Positions 19,613 through 31,526 of a stretch of DNA of 64,000 nt are shown one piece after another. Position 1 is the first letter of the stretch. Every line of letters starts with the position of its first letter. The position numbers and the translations under genes are program-made. The notes under the pieces were generated by a model that saw only the letters and a list, made by a program, of their open reading frames with translations, was not told where the DNA came from and ran no database searches. Origin of the DNA: Tausonia pullulans (Eukaryota; Basidiomycota; Tremellomycetes; Cystofilobasidiales; Mrakiaceae); the NCBI GenBank assembly GCA_951802195.1, contig OX637629.1, positions 310,001 to 374,000 on the forward strand, given 5' to 3'.

Positions 19613-22600
19613 ATGGCCTCTCCAGCATCCGCCGTCCCGGTGGACATTGTCTCCCCGCAAGCCAAGCGGCCCTCGGCAACGAGTGCGCCGTCGAGCGCGC
19701 CGCCCTCCCGGCCTCCTTCCCCTGGAGGTAAGTCTGTCGGTCTCTCCTGACACGGCTTTCTACGTGACTGGCCGGCTGTTGCGTGCTCAAGAGCCGAGTT
19801 TATGTATCGGCTCTACGCGATGTCGAGTCGCCGACGGGCTCGGCTGCACTCGCTCGCTCGCACTCGGCAGACTCGCTCCTGCCGGCCAGGGGGGACCGGG
19901 AAAGCGAGGGTCGACGACGAGACGGACCCGGGCTGACGTTTTCTCTATCTTTGCCGCTTCGCCCCCTCCCCCCCTTCGTCTTCCTGTCTCTGCTCCGTCG
20001 TCTACAGCCGAGGGTAACACTTTTGTCGGGTGAGTCTTCACAAGTGCTGGCGAGCGAGCGCCAGTCGCAGCATTCTAGTATGTCAAAGAGACTCTGACCC
20101 GTCTGTCTGCTCCTCAGCGCTCTTGACGTAGGCACAACTTCGACACGGTTTATCATCTTCGACGGATTTGCCAACATTGTATCTCTCTACCAAGGTGTGT
20201 TATCCTGACGAGAGCCGTCTGGAGGATGTCCGTCTTGTCATCGCAAGCCGCGCCTCGGAGCGACCTTCCTTTGGCCCTCGCCCTCCGAAGAGTTCCGGAC
20301 TGAAGCAATGACGTCTGTCTTTCACCCCGCTTCTTTCGTCTTCTCCCCGTTTTTCCGGTCTTGTCCTCGCTACTTTGTGGTTGGACTCTCCCAGTCGAGT
20401 TCACTCAGCACTATCCAGAACCAGGTAAGTCGTCGGCTCTCATATGCGCCAGCGAGCCAGACCTCAAGACACTAACGACTTCTCCCCGTCCGCGTGATTC
20501 TGTGCTTTCTCCTTCTTCAACCTCTAGGATGGCACGAACATGACCCGATCGATCTCCTCGACTCAGTTTACGACTGCCTCGAGGGCGCCGTTGAGGAGCT
20601 CGAGAAGCTCGGCTATAAGGCTTCGGACGTCAAGGCTCTCGGCATCACTAACCAGCGTGAGACGACGCTCCTATGGGACCGCGAGACGGGCGAGCCGATG
20701 TGCAACGCTATGGTCTGGGACGATGCTCGCACGACGGGTGTCGTCCATCGGTTCCAAAAGCGGCTTGACGAAGAGGGTGTTGTCCTCGTTGGCGAGGACC
20801 TCGACCTGACGCTCAAGAGCATGGAAACGGACGCCAAAGGCCGCAAGGTTATCAAGGGGACTAAGGGTCTTAAGGAGCTGTACGTTTGGCATTCACGTTC
20901 TCTCAGAGAGATGGACTAGGACGCGCCTTACCTTCAGGAGACGCGTCCCGGGCCGGTGGCGGCCCGACTTGAGACTGATTTTGCTCTCGCTCCCGTTTCT
21001 TCTCAGCACGGGTCTCCCGTTGTCCACCTACTTCTCGGCTATCAAGCTCCGTTGGATGATTGACACCCACCCGGAGATTGCCAAAGCACACGAGGAGGAC
21101 CGGCTCTGCTTCGGGACAGTCGACTCCTGGCTCGTCTACGTGAGTGCTCTTGCTCTTTAGGTGCTTGCTGCTTGCACCGTCGCTGACCACAGTGCCACCC
21201 CACACCTCCTTTAGAACCTCACCGGCGGCCCCGCTAACGGGCTCCATATACAGGACGCCTCTAACGCATCGCGGACGCTCCTTGCCTCGCTGGACCCGCT
21301 CCGGTGGTCGCCTTCCTTGCTCGCTTTCTTCGACCTCCGACCCTCCATGCTCCCGGAGATCCGGTCCTCATCTGAGAATTACGGCCCCATCTGCGAGGGC
21401 CCGCTCGAGGGCTGCCCGATCGCGGGTATCGTTGGTGACCAGCAGGCGGCGCTCGTCGGTCAGAAATGCCTAAACGTCGGCGAGGCCAAGGCGACGTTTG
21501 GAACGGGCGCATTCGTGCTGTTTAATACGGGGGAGGAGGTCGTTCACAGCACTCACGGACTCGTCAGCACGGTGAGTCGGTGTTTCGGCTGATTGCGGGA
21601 TGGAGGATTTCAAAGCTTACGTGCTGCTTTCTCCCTCTCTCAGGTTGCCTTTAAGCCCGGTCCCAACGCAGCGCCAATCTATGCACTGGAAGGATCTGTC
21701 GCCGTTGCTGGAGCAGCCATTACATGGCTCCGTGACTCGATGAAACTCATCCATAAGTCATCCGATATCGACGACCTTGTCGGTTCGGTCAAGGACACGG
21801 GAGGAGTTTACTTTGTCACGGCCTTTTCCGGACTGCTCGCTCCTTACTGTGAGTTGCCCGTATGTTCCGCGAGGATTGAAACTCTTGAGCACTGATGATT
21901 TGTCGCCTTCTTTCAGGGGATGACACCGCCGGAGGAACCCTCATCGGCATCTCGGCTTACACCACTCGGGCACACATCTGCCGGGCGACGCTTGAAGCTG
22001 TCTCGTTCCAGGTATGTCATTGCATGATGCGCTGCTTCGCATTTTTCCTGCGTCTCATCCTCCCCCGTTCGTCAGACCCGAGCCATTCTCGAGGCTATGC
22101 GAGGCGACGCCCAATCGGACCTCAAGAAGCTTCGCGTTGACGGAGGAGTTACCAACTCAGACCACTTCATGCAGATCCTCTCGGACATTGGCAACTTCAC
22201 CGTTGAGCGACCGGAGATGCGCGAGTCGACGGCTCTCGGATCAGCCTTGCTCGCTGGTTCCGCAATGGGTCTCTTCGGATGGGACATGGCGGACCCTAGG
22301 ACGCTCCAAAAGGTCAACGCCCGGGCGGTCGCAAGCTTTGCGCCTGCGCTGCCCGATGTGAAGCGGGAGAAACTGTGGCGGGGTTGGAAGAGGGCTGTCG
22401 AGAGAAGTCGGGCCTGGCGGGAGCCGGAGAGCGAGGATGAGGACGAGATGGAGAAGGAGAGAAGCCTCGTTTCTAGTCTGGGCGCGACGGGCGAGCAACT
22501 CAAGGTCAATGGCGCACCTTCCCCAGTTGATGGGGGCAGCGCTGTCGTAGTTGGTAACGGGGAGGTGAAGGAGCAGCTCCCAGTGAATGGCGCCAAGTGA
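19613..22600 (+). CDS. GUT1: Glycerol kinase
   Basis: Phosphorylates glycerol to glycerol-3-phosphate with ATP (FGGY family), the entry step of glycerol use. After a Ser/Pro-rich leader ([20 protein letters not shown]) the N-lobe phosphate motif reads [16 protein letters not shown]. Then [37 protein letters not shown] (substrate-binding Arg/Glu), [55 protein letters not shown] (catalytic Asp), [15 protein letters not shown] and [20 protein letters not shown]. The C-lobe signature is [20 protein letters not shown]. About nine exons. A tail of some 90 residues beyond the FGGY fold is acidic and low-complexity ([13 protein letters not shown]) and may be regulatory. Catalytic residues are intact. 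Confidence 0.96.
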
Positions 22601-23300
22601 GAAGCGGAGGCGCTCGTTGCGTTCGTTCGCTTGCTCGCTTGTGAGTCCGGACCTTGAGCGCGGACCCGATCGACTCGTCCCTCTTTCCTTTCTTCTGGCT
22701 ACTGCCTCTTGACCCTCCGATTGCTACACCTATCCCTCATCTCCCCCCTCTCCTTGTCATGACTTTCCCTTGTAGACGGTTCTCTTGGTGGACACACGTG
22801 TGGCTCTTTCCTCCATCTCTCCTTTATCCTCCTCATTGCCTCCCAGCCTTTTGCACAATAGAGTCGTACCCAGTAAAACGCTCTCTTTCTCTCTTGTCCC
22901 CCTACGAAATGGAACAGATTGCATCTTTTGTTTCCGATGACCGATGACCGATGGACGGAGGATCGCCCTTCCGCGCGATGGCGTACCGTCGAGCCGGTGT
23001 CCCACAACTGCTCCGAGGCTTTGGGTGTGACCTCCCGCCGTAAGGTCGTCTGATCCCTGGAACCGCAGTGACTCATCAAAAGTGGAGACAAAGGAGGAAG
23101 AAAGGAACTCAAGGAAGTGGTACCGCTCACCGGGGGGGGGGGCGTTCGAAATCCTTTTAGCTGCGGCGGCGCTTCATGGTGGCCTCGACCGCCGACGTCT
23201 TCTTCACCTTGAACCAGCCGGATCCGAGATGAACGAATAACGGCAATCTCCTCGGGCTACGAGAAGCCATCTGCCCGTCTTTTCTATCTTTTCAACAACC
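22601..23300. other. Intergenic 700 bp, GUT1 3' region
   Basis: CT-rich sequence follows the GUT1 stop, then a G run at 23132-23141. No gene or RNA was recognised. The segment 23160-23300 is probably the leader of the next plus-strand gene. Confidence 0.45.
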
Positions 23301-25205
23301 ATGAGCAGCTTTCTTTCGCTACCGCCAGAGTACGTTCTTTTTTATGTCGCTGATGAGAGCAGAAACCGGTGATAGGGAGATGGTTACGGCCCCGATAACT
23401 TGGGCTGGTGACACTCTCGTTCCTCCTTACCGCCACATTAAATTTTCTAATTATGCTGGTTCCAGACTGCACAGAAACATTGTCCTCCATCTACACGATC
23501 CATTATCCTACTCGTACACCTCCCGTCTGGTGAGTAGCGATGTGCCGTGGGTTTCTTACGCGGACGGTGGAGAGACAGACAAGTGGGCTGACCACCCTCC
23601 CTCTTTCACCTCTCTTGATCTCGTCCAGGTCCACGGCCTCTTCAAGCGTCGTCCCCCATTCGCCGAGGATCCGGGCCGACGAGGGCTCGGCACGCTCGCG
23701 AGAACGTGTGTCTCGATGCGCGAGACCGTCTTTCCGGTCCTCTTCTCGCGGCTCGTGGTCGGCGACTATCGAGTCCTGCAGGCCCTCACGGCGGGAGCAG
23801 CGGAAGATCACGCGGAGGAGTCGGGTCACCGTATTGACAGCATGAAAACCTCACTGAAGCCATCATGGAGTCGGGGAAGAGAAGGAGACAGGTCGGCGGC
23901 GGCGGCGAGACGGGCGTGTGACCACGTTAAGTGAGTGTCAGGCCAGCCTGGTGTTCAAGGAGTGGTGGGGGGCCTCTACTTCGTCAGACGACGTCATGAA
24001 CGAGCACCCAGGAGCGTAACGCGGAAGTTCACTGACTTTTTATTTTTATTTTTCTTCACTCAATGTCTATCTCTATTTCCAGATGGCTTCAGATTGACCT
24101 CGACCTCTTTGATAGATCTTCCGCCGTAGGCGCAGATTTCTGGCGGTCTATCGACCTTCTCCTCGTGCTCCTCCGACGAACTTCACCCTCCCTCCGGATC
24201 CTCACTTTCACTGCCCGCCACGCCGACGCTCTCATCCTATCCCACATCTCTCGCTCCGTCCAACTCCCCCGGCTCTCAGCCCTCGGCCTCCTCGAGACTC
24301 AACCAAGGCAAACCGCCCGCGCACCCGCTGATGACCCCTCAACGGCACTCGTCCCCCTCATCCGCTCGTCTGTCGACGCCGGGACGCTCCTCTGTCTTGA
24401 GATTTCGACTGCACGGGGGATTGAGCACCAGAGGGCCCACCTCCTTCAGTCAGCACTTGCACGGGCGAGCCCAAAGCTCGTCGAGTGCATTCTAAGCCTC
24501 GAGGGAAGCGCTGAGGAGCTCGAGGGGATCCTTGAGCGATTCACGGAGGATGGTCGATGGGAGTGCTTGACAGGACTCAGGATCAAAATACCAGAGTACT
24601 CGCAGTTCGAAGATCCAGAAGATCCTCTCGGTCTTGTGGTGAGTATGAACGTCATGTGCCTGTCTAGCGCAGCTGGCTGTTACTAATGCGCTACTCATCC
24701 CTTCCCTCAGAATGTCTTCCTCGCGTCGCTCCGAAATTTTGAGAGCCTCACTTCCATCTCCGTCGGCATTGGCTTTCGACCAAGGACTGATGGTGCCCAG
24801 CCGGAATACTTGACGGCCAGTTGCTGGCTCGCCAACCTTCTGCCGAAGCTGCGCTTCATCTTCTGGTGCGTTCGCCATCTTTGTCTTCCTCGTCATCTGC
24901 CCTAATCTGATTCACACAGGTCCGGATACACGCATACCGGCACTTGGTACGCCATTCGGATTCACCGCCGCCGGGGCACTAGGCCCACGCACAGCGAGTG
25001 GTGGCCTGGTCGAGCAGGCAATTATGACGAGACAAAGTTTGTCGGCTTCCCCGGAGGCGACTTCCTCGAGGTGTCCGTCAGCGATCTAGAGCAGCTGGGG
25101 GTGGTGGCGTCGGAGGATGCGTTGTTCTTTCCGACGAGGACGGATGACTGGGCTGGGGAGGAGAGCGAGCCGGGTTTGTGGGGACGATTGTTGTATGATC
25201 GTTGA
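23301..25205 (+). CDS. F-box/leucine-rich-like protein of unknown function
   Basis: Multi-exon gene starting MSSFLSLPPE, the usual opening of a fungal F-box domain. Next recognisable pieces are RRGLGTLARTCVSMRETVFP and VLFSRLVVGDYRVLQALTAG, resembling the second half of an F-box. After introns the protein continues LQIDLDLFDRSSAVG, then leucine-rich stretches such as LLLVLLRRTSPSLRILTF and LPRLSALGLLETQ, VECILSLEGSAEELEGILER and FLASLRNFESLTSISVGIGF. The last exon ends SEPGLWGRLLYDR. The layout (F-box-like start, LRR-like body) fits an SCF ubiquitin-ligase substrate adaptor, a large and fast-evolving set in basidiomycetes. Exons between 23530 and 24090 are uncertain. Function is not known. 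Confidence 0.6.
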
Positions 25206-25461
25206 ATAAGTTATAGCCTCGAACTTACCTGTACCTCTATTACCTGTAATACCGTGCTAGATAGTGTGTGTTGTGTCACAAGGTATATTTATCGCGTGTC
25301 GGGTCTGTTGTGCGCAGCAAGACGAGAGGGGAGGGTCGCGTCATCGTCGTCGTTGAGTTCACAGGCCAGGCGCGTTGATGGGCCGCCCAAAGTTCCATTC
25401 ACCACCACGACCGCTTCTCTTTGTCCCTCAGCGTTACTACATCCACAGTAGTAGCTCCTTC

Positions 25462-26734
25462 ATGGCCTCGAACACCTTGGAAACCCCCGTGTCTCATCAA
25501 CTGGATCCTCAGCGCCCGCTCACGGCTGACCTGGACGTCGACGGACTGGTAGATAGACTCGCGCGAGAGATCCTTTCGAAGCACAAGAAGTGGGTCTCAA
25601 ACAGCCTAACCTCTTGCTCGAAAGGCGAAGGAACATGCTTGACTCCTTCCCTTCTTCCCACAGTCACCCTTCGTCTTCGCGTCTCCTTATCGGTAAGTCA
25701 CCTTGAGGCGTTGACGCGCCGACACCTCGTTCGCCCCACCTGACGCGTCTCATGACCATCTCGCCTTGCTTACCAGGCGTCGCCGGTGTCCCAGGCTCGG
25801 GCAAGTCGACGCTCGCTGTCCCCCTAGCAGCCAAGCTGGGTGAGCTGAGCGGGGGTGCTCGAGGCAAGGCGATCTGCGTCGGCATGGATGGCTGGCATCA
25901 TACACGAGAAGAGCTCAGTCGGTTTCCGGTGAGAGGCCATGGTTAGACCAGGATCAACTCATCGACATGACTGACGGAGAGCGGGCGTGCTTTGCTAACC
26001 TGGTCACGCTTCAGGATCCTGATGAGGCAAAGCGCCGTCGAGTAGGTCGACCTCGGCTTGTCTGTCTGTCTGTCGGGCTCCCCCGCTGATGTTGGCTCCC
26101 CCTCCTCTTCGCCAGGGCGCCGCCTTCACCTTCAACGCCAAATCCTTTCACTCATTCATCCAGTCCCTCCGGTCGTCCCCTTCCTCCCCCGAACCTATCC
26201 CCTTCCCTCTCTTCTCCCACGCCCTCAAGGATCCCTCTCCCTCGCCCGACTCCATTCTCCCGGAAGACGGCCTCATGTACGTCGCCTCGTCCTTCCTTCT
26301 CCCCGACATGCCCCTGACCCTGACTGGCTTGCTTGCGATGCCAGCGTCATCGAAGGCCTCTACCTCTTCCTTGACTGCTCACCTTGGTCCGAAGCCTGCG
26401 CCCTCCTCGACGAACGCATTTTCCTTGCAACCCAGCCGGAAGTCTGTCGGAGGAGGCTCATTGCTCGACACCTCGAGTCGGGGGTCGAGGCGACATTGGA
26501 GAGAGCTGAGAACCGAGGTGCGACTGCGTTTGCGCTGTCTAGGTTGGTCTGATCCAAGCAAGAGACCACCTTGACTGACTCCCATGGAGCGTGGTGCTAG
26601 TGGACTCGAGCGACATGAAGAACGGGGAGGAGATCCGGGCCAAGCTCATCCCACCGACGATCACGGTCGAAGTCATCGAAGGTGAGGACGGGGTCGCACT
26701 TTTTGGCGTCGCTCTGGATTCAAGAGAGGAGTAA
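25462..26734 (+). CDS. P-loop kinase of the Yfh7/uridine kinase-like family
   Basis: Small-molecule kinase fold. A short helical N-terminus (LDVDGLVDRLAREILSKHKK) is followed by a Walker A motif GVAGVPGSGKSTLAVPLAAK, then the Walker B/substrate region ICVGMDGWHHTREELSRFPD and PDEAKRRRGAAFTFNAKSFH. Further on come VIEGLYLFLDCSPWSEACAL, the lid segment RRRLIARHLESGVEATLERA and VVDSSDMKNGEEIRAKL. This order matches yeast YFH7 and related fungal kinases annotated near phosphoribulokinase/uridine kinase and pantothenate kinase; the true substrate is unknown. The start chosen is ATG 25462. An in-frame ATG at 25378 would add an Arg-containing stretch (MGRPKFHSPPRPLLF) that could be a mitochondrial presequence. 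Confidence 0.78.
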
Positions 26735-26981
26735 GGAGCGGGAAGAGAGAAAAAGATAGATTTGTCATTGGGATGATCAGCCCATAAAACCAGAGAGGTA
26801 GAGAAAAACACGGGTAAGGAGGAGAACGCCCGCAAGTCTATGTATTAGAGAAAAAAGAACAGAGAGAAGAACAGCAGAAGCCACAGACTCCAGAAGTCCC
26901 AAAAGGCTAGAAAAGTTAACCCGTTAACTAGAAATCAGGAAACAACAGTGTGGATGTCCATGTTTTATTAACCACCCTCGA

Positions 26982-29662
26982 TTAGTCGGCCCTGGTACCT
27001 GTGTCGCTGTTTCCAACGGCGGAGAGGAGGGCTTCGGCAGCACTGAGCGTCCTGAGGAGGTTGGCCTCGAGGTCCGAGACTAGGCGACAGTCAAGGTCAG
27101 GGCTAGAGCTAGAGGAGAGATCGCAAGGAAGGGGCGTACTGTAGGCCTTGCGGGCGCTTCGGAATTGGCGCGAGTTACGGATATTGCGGAGGCGCTGGAT
27201 GAAGAGAGGGAATAGAGGATGAGCAAGAGCGATGCGGGCGGGCCATGGACAGATGAGTAGTGCACCTTATCGAGTTGCGCCGGTCTGAGATAAAGGAAAG
27301 ATCAGGAAAGAGTGTAAGATACCTCCACAATCATCTCTCGATTAATGGCCTTTGCGCTACTCACTCGAGTTCCCCACCCGCTTGATCTGCTCTCAGCTCC
27401 TCATCCGTCATCCTCCTCTTTCCCGGGCCCGATCTTCCTCCTTGCCCATCATCCCCATCGTCCAGCTCATCCTTCGACCTAGGACTCATCGAGGCTTGCT
27501 CCCCTCCTCCTCCTCCTCCTCCTCCTCCTCCTCCTCCTCCACCGGCCGCCACGGACGTCGACGGCCTCCTTGCAAGGTGGCTCTCGAGCCATTGCCTCGT
27601 CTGAGCGAGGTCCGAACGAAAGACGTGTGCGTGGGACGCAAGGTTGTGCGAGGAGGAAGAGGGAAATGAGGCGGCCACCATGGCTGGAAGGCCTTGAGGG
27701 TGATGGTACGATGAGTGGCCAATATCGGCCTTAACGATTGTCGGGGAGAGGGAGACGGCTTTGGTTGCTGTTGGGGAGATTTGGGAGGCGGATATCTGGC
27801 GCTTGGAGCGGGGGCGTTTGGCGGGGGCGGTGGAGGTTGTGGAGTTCGATGTGGTGGTGGTGGTGAATGCCGAGTGGGTGGGAACGGATTCGAAAGAGAG
27901 AGACCGATCGAACGGAGGAACGCCACCACCGCCGCCGTTTTCCGTCTGGAAGAGGGAGGAGGATGATGTCGAAGGGGTTGAGGACCCCGGAGACGAAATA
28001 ACCTGAAGAGCATTGATGGGCGAAAGAGAGGATGCCCCGGTGGACCGGCGAGAAAAAGGAGGCGGAGGCTGGTGAAGGGGGACGTGATATGAGGAGGGGG
28101 AGGGAGAAGGCGGTTTCAGGTCGAGCGGAAGGGGAACGAAGGGGAGTCTCGGAGGGCTGGCTCCATCGAATGGAGGAGCCTGCGAGAAGGACGCCTGGGA
28201 AGAGAAGGGGTCGACCTGTTGATGAATCCAGCGGTTGTCCTGGCCCTGTGGCTGCGGGTGGTGGATGCCTCCGAACGAGGGCGACGCGTGATGCTGTGAC
28301 ATCGCTGACGGGACCGCCACCAAGCGAGCCGAGTCAACAAGCGAGGCCAAATCGAGAAAGCAGCAGAGTCAGCCACGGAACAAAATACATAGATCGAATA
28401 AAGCATGTTAGCATACCAGGAGAGGACAACGACCAGCTCGGGTGGACGATACCTGAGTCGAGCTGCTGGCCACCGGACGGACGGAAGTCAGGGCGCGGGA
28501 AGGCTGAGGTGTGGTCGGAGATGGCGCGGCGATGGCCTGGGGCAGCTGGAGGGGTTGGGAGGACTCCATGGTGGATAGGGCCGACGGAGAGGCTTTGTAG
28601 GGAGGATAGTAGTGAAGGGAAGGAAGATTGTAGGAGGAGAGAGGAGGGGAGGGGAGGGTGGGGATGGGTTGGGGAGAGAAGGGCAGAGTTTCGCCGAGAC
28701 AGCGTACGCGTTACAAGACCGAGCAGGGACATATTTTAGCGGCGGACCTGGTTGTGAATTACCTCCACCCTGCTCCATGTACCGTCTCTCTGTACGATAT
28801 AGGGACTCCTTCACTCACAAGTCGAAGGCGTCCGAGTCGGTGGCGCCCATCGTCGGGCCGCGGCCGTTCTGAGGCGTGAGGCGATACGGCGACTCTTGGT
28901 ATCCGCCAGAAGCTGTCGTCAGTCACAACCAGATCGACAGGGATAAGCAAGCTATCCCCTCTCGATAGACGGATGCAGAGAGAGAGAAAGAGAGAAGCCA
29001 GCTAGCTGCTTGCCTGCCCGACCGCTTACGTCTGGAGCGCGATGCAAACAGATAGGTGGTACCCGTTCTCCAGCTATCCCACACTAAAGCTCACCTCGCA
29101 TGGTCGTCGAGCGCGCGTAAGCCCAGTCGTAACTTGAAGGCAGTCCAAAGGCCGCCTCCCTCGCCGGCTCCCAGAGGACGCCGCCTGTCTCAGGCTGGAG
29201 GCCAAACTCCGACGTCGACGGAGGGCGGAGGAGATCGTCCAGGCTGTCGTTCGAGAGGCTGCGCTCGAGAGAAGACGGCGCCGGATCGGGGGGTTGCTGG
29301 TACTGCTGTTGGCGACGGAGCGAGAGGTCGAACGTGGTAGGAGGAGCGGTCGAGGATGAGGAGGCAGACGTGATATTGTTGGCTCTCGAGGAGGGGGAGA
29401 TCGTCGAGATATTGCCGCCGCCGCCGCCGGCACCTGACGAGGTCGTTGACGGGGAGAGGCCAGGTGGAAGGACGGAGAAGGATGGGACGCCAACGAACGA
29501 CTTGTTGGAGGATGGGGAGGTGTTGGACACCGCTGCTGGATCACTGCCGGGGACTGAGGCGTAAGGAGGGATGACGGGCGACGAGTGCTGTTGCTTGGGC
29601 TGCAGGAGCGACCGGGGGCCCTCGTGGGTGGGCAAGATGGGCGACGAGACGGTGGACCGCAT
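26982..29662 (-). CDS. bZIP transcription factor, long low-complexity N-terminus
   Basis: Read as one gene of about six exons, because every junction keeps phase. It starts MRSTVSSPILPTHEGPRSLL. Exon 1 (Ser/Pro/Gln-rich) ends YARSTTMR and joins ASGGYQESPYRLTPQNGRG. A GTGAGT donor after TDSDAFD joins SVGPIHHGVLPTPPAAPGHR and RRAISDHTSAFPRPDF, then QQLDSAMSQHHASPSFGG. The C-terminal exons give KRRMTDEELRADQAGG, ELEPAQLDKRLRNIRNSRQF and RSARKAYISDLEANLL: a bZIP basic region with the N-x7-R pattern (NIRNSRQFR) followed by a short leucine-containing helix (LLRTLSAAEALLSAV). The HRRAISD box resembles a motif seen near bZIP domains in other basidiomycete and plant factors. A 14-glycine run is encoded by a triplet repeat at 27503-27542. 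The zipper is short, so the partner choice is unclear. Confidence 0.75.
27503..27542. repeat. (CTC)n trinucleotide repeat encoding poly-Gly
   Basis: An uninterrupted run of about 13 CTC/CCT triplets on the plus strand, read as GGA/GGT-type glycine codons in the bZIP gene. Such runs slip readily, so length variation between strains is expected. Confidence 0.85.
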
Positions 29663-31526
29663 GCTGGTGAAGCGTCGTAAGCGGCGGCGATGACGACGAC
29701 AGGCGAGGAGAGGGGAGGAGGCGGTGTGGGTGGGAGGCAGTAGAGAGTGTCGCTCGCTTGCTGCTCTGGGGTTTCATGAGCAAGGGCGGCAATTCCGGAC
29801 CGGTGAGAGAAGAAAGGGAAGGGGGGAGAGGGGGAGAGTTGTTGAACGAACGATCTGAGTTTTCCGATCTTACTGCGCGAAGTGAAAGAGAAAAGAGGGC
29901 CTGGGACTCACTTCTGTGATGAAAGGAGTGTTGACGATTGTCCGTGCACTTGGGAGAGCAATGCAGATCTCTTCAGGGGAGTGAAAGAGGAAGGAGAAGT
30001 ACGAGTCGGGACGACGGCGGCCGGAACCAGGTGAGAGTTGGGGGAAAGGCCAAGAGTGAGTGTGGCAAGCGAGGGGGGGGGGGGGGGGGCGCGACGAGAC
30101 AGTCAAATCGACCAGGGAGCGAGGGTAGAGTGAGCAAGCGAGGGAGAAGGCAAGGGTAGGGCGGTTTCTTTGGTTTCCCCGTGGCCTTCCATCTGTCGCC
30201 GAGGATAGGGAGTCAAGTCGGGTGACTGCCTGCTGATGAGAGAAGCCAGGGCCAGGCGGCCGCATGGGCATGCGGCGAAGAAAAGACGAGCCCGGGTCCG
30301 AAGTTGTTCTCGTCCGAGACCCGAACTACCGAAATGGGGAGGCGGAGGTGGGTCTTGAGTGCGAGACTGGCTAATAAAGTGCACGCCGGGGACTTGGCGA
30401 CGGCGCGCAGGGGACGGACGGAGAGGAGCGCCCTGGTGGCTCAAACTCAGTTGGCGGCCAACTCTTCTCCGTCCGGAGGATCCTTCCCCTCACCTCACCA
30501 GGACAATAGCATGGGGTAAAGATCTTAGATATCATGAGCAGGGCGCCGCTCCTCCGGAATTTCGCCGAGAGCTGCTTCCAGCGATGTATGTATGTTGTGG
30601 TCTAATGGAGCGCAGTCGAGGAAAACAGTCGCTGAACCATCGTTCTCCCCGCTCCTAGCCCGCTCGGCTCGGGACCGAGCTAGCGTTCATGAAAGCAGCA
30701 ATGCCTTTTTCGGCCTCGGGCGGCGCAATTGAGAGTGCGAGGGTGAGTGCGAGAGAAGAGACAAGCCCCTGGCACTGTCCGAGTCTAAGCCGCGGGCCGA
30801 TTTCGAGAGAATTGCGCGCGCGCACGAGAGGCGGAAATCAGAAGGAGAGGAGGATCTATCAGCGGGCCAGAGCAAGGCACGGCGGAAGACGGACGCCGCC
30901 TCCACGTGCAACCGGGCGACGATCATGTCAATTTGAAACCAACTCGGAGACCAGAAAGATGAGATCGTTGAGAAAATATTGAGAAGTAATGATGCAGAAG
31001 AAACCTAAAGACTAGACGAGCATTACAAGGGAGAGCATCTACGAGTGGAGAGAGAAGAAATTCGGAGAGAGCTACAAAGGCGACAAGAGCGGAGAGAAGA
31101 AGGCGGAAGAAGTAAGGGACGGGGGGAGACAGGAGACGGGAGGAGACGGGAGGGAATGCAGGGCATAGGCGGGAGAAGGACTGAGAGAGAGGCAGGCTTC
31201 AAAGTTCCCGTCACCTAGAACACGAAGGCCATTTCCGCTAAAAGCGACCGCTGATGCTTGAAACGAGAGATGGGTGCGCCAAAAAGAAAGAAAGAAAAAG
31301 GAGGAAATTTTGTTGAAAACAAAAAAGGGAAGAAGAAAAAGAAGTCTGCCTTCCCTGTGTACCCGCGAGCAACAATCCCCAGACACATGTCAGTCACCAC
31401 TCTGATGAGGCTGGGAAGCAGACAGAACTGAAACCAAGAAAAGGGGGTCTGCTGACCTGGTGGTACTGGACGTTAGATGAACGTGATAATGGTTGTTCCA
31501 CATGACACCCTCCCCCTCCTCCCCGA
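29663..31526. other. Intergenic 1.9 kb upstream of the bZIP gene
   Basis: No recognised gene. The plus strand is purine-rich, with a G run at about 30069-30089 and a purine-rich tract at about 31260-31340. This long upstream region is the bZIP promoter side, and its right end holds the 3' end of the membrane-protein gene. Short open frames overlap on both strands. Confidence 0.45.

Noticed and set aside
28815-29662. Separate Ser/Pro-rich gene ending ...SDAFDL
   Set aside because: Its apparent stop overlaps a perfect GTGAGT donor, and splicing there continues in phase into the bZIP gene, so it was merged.
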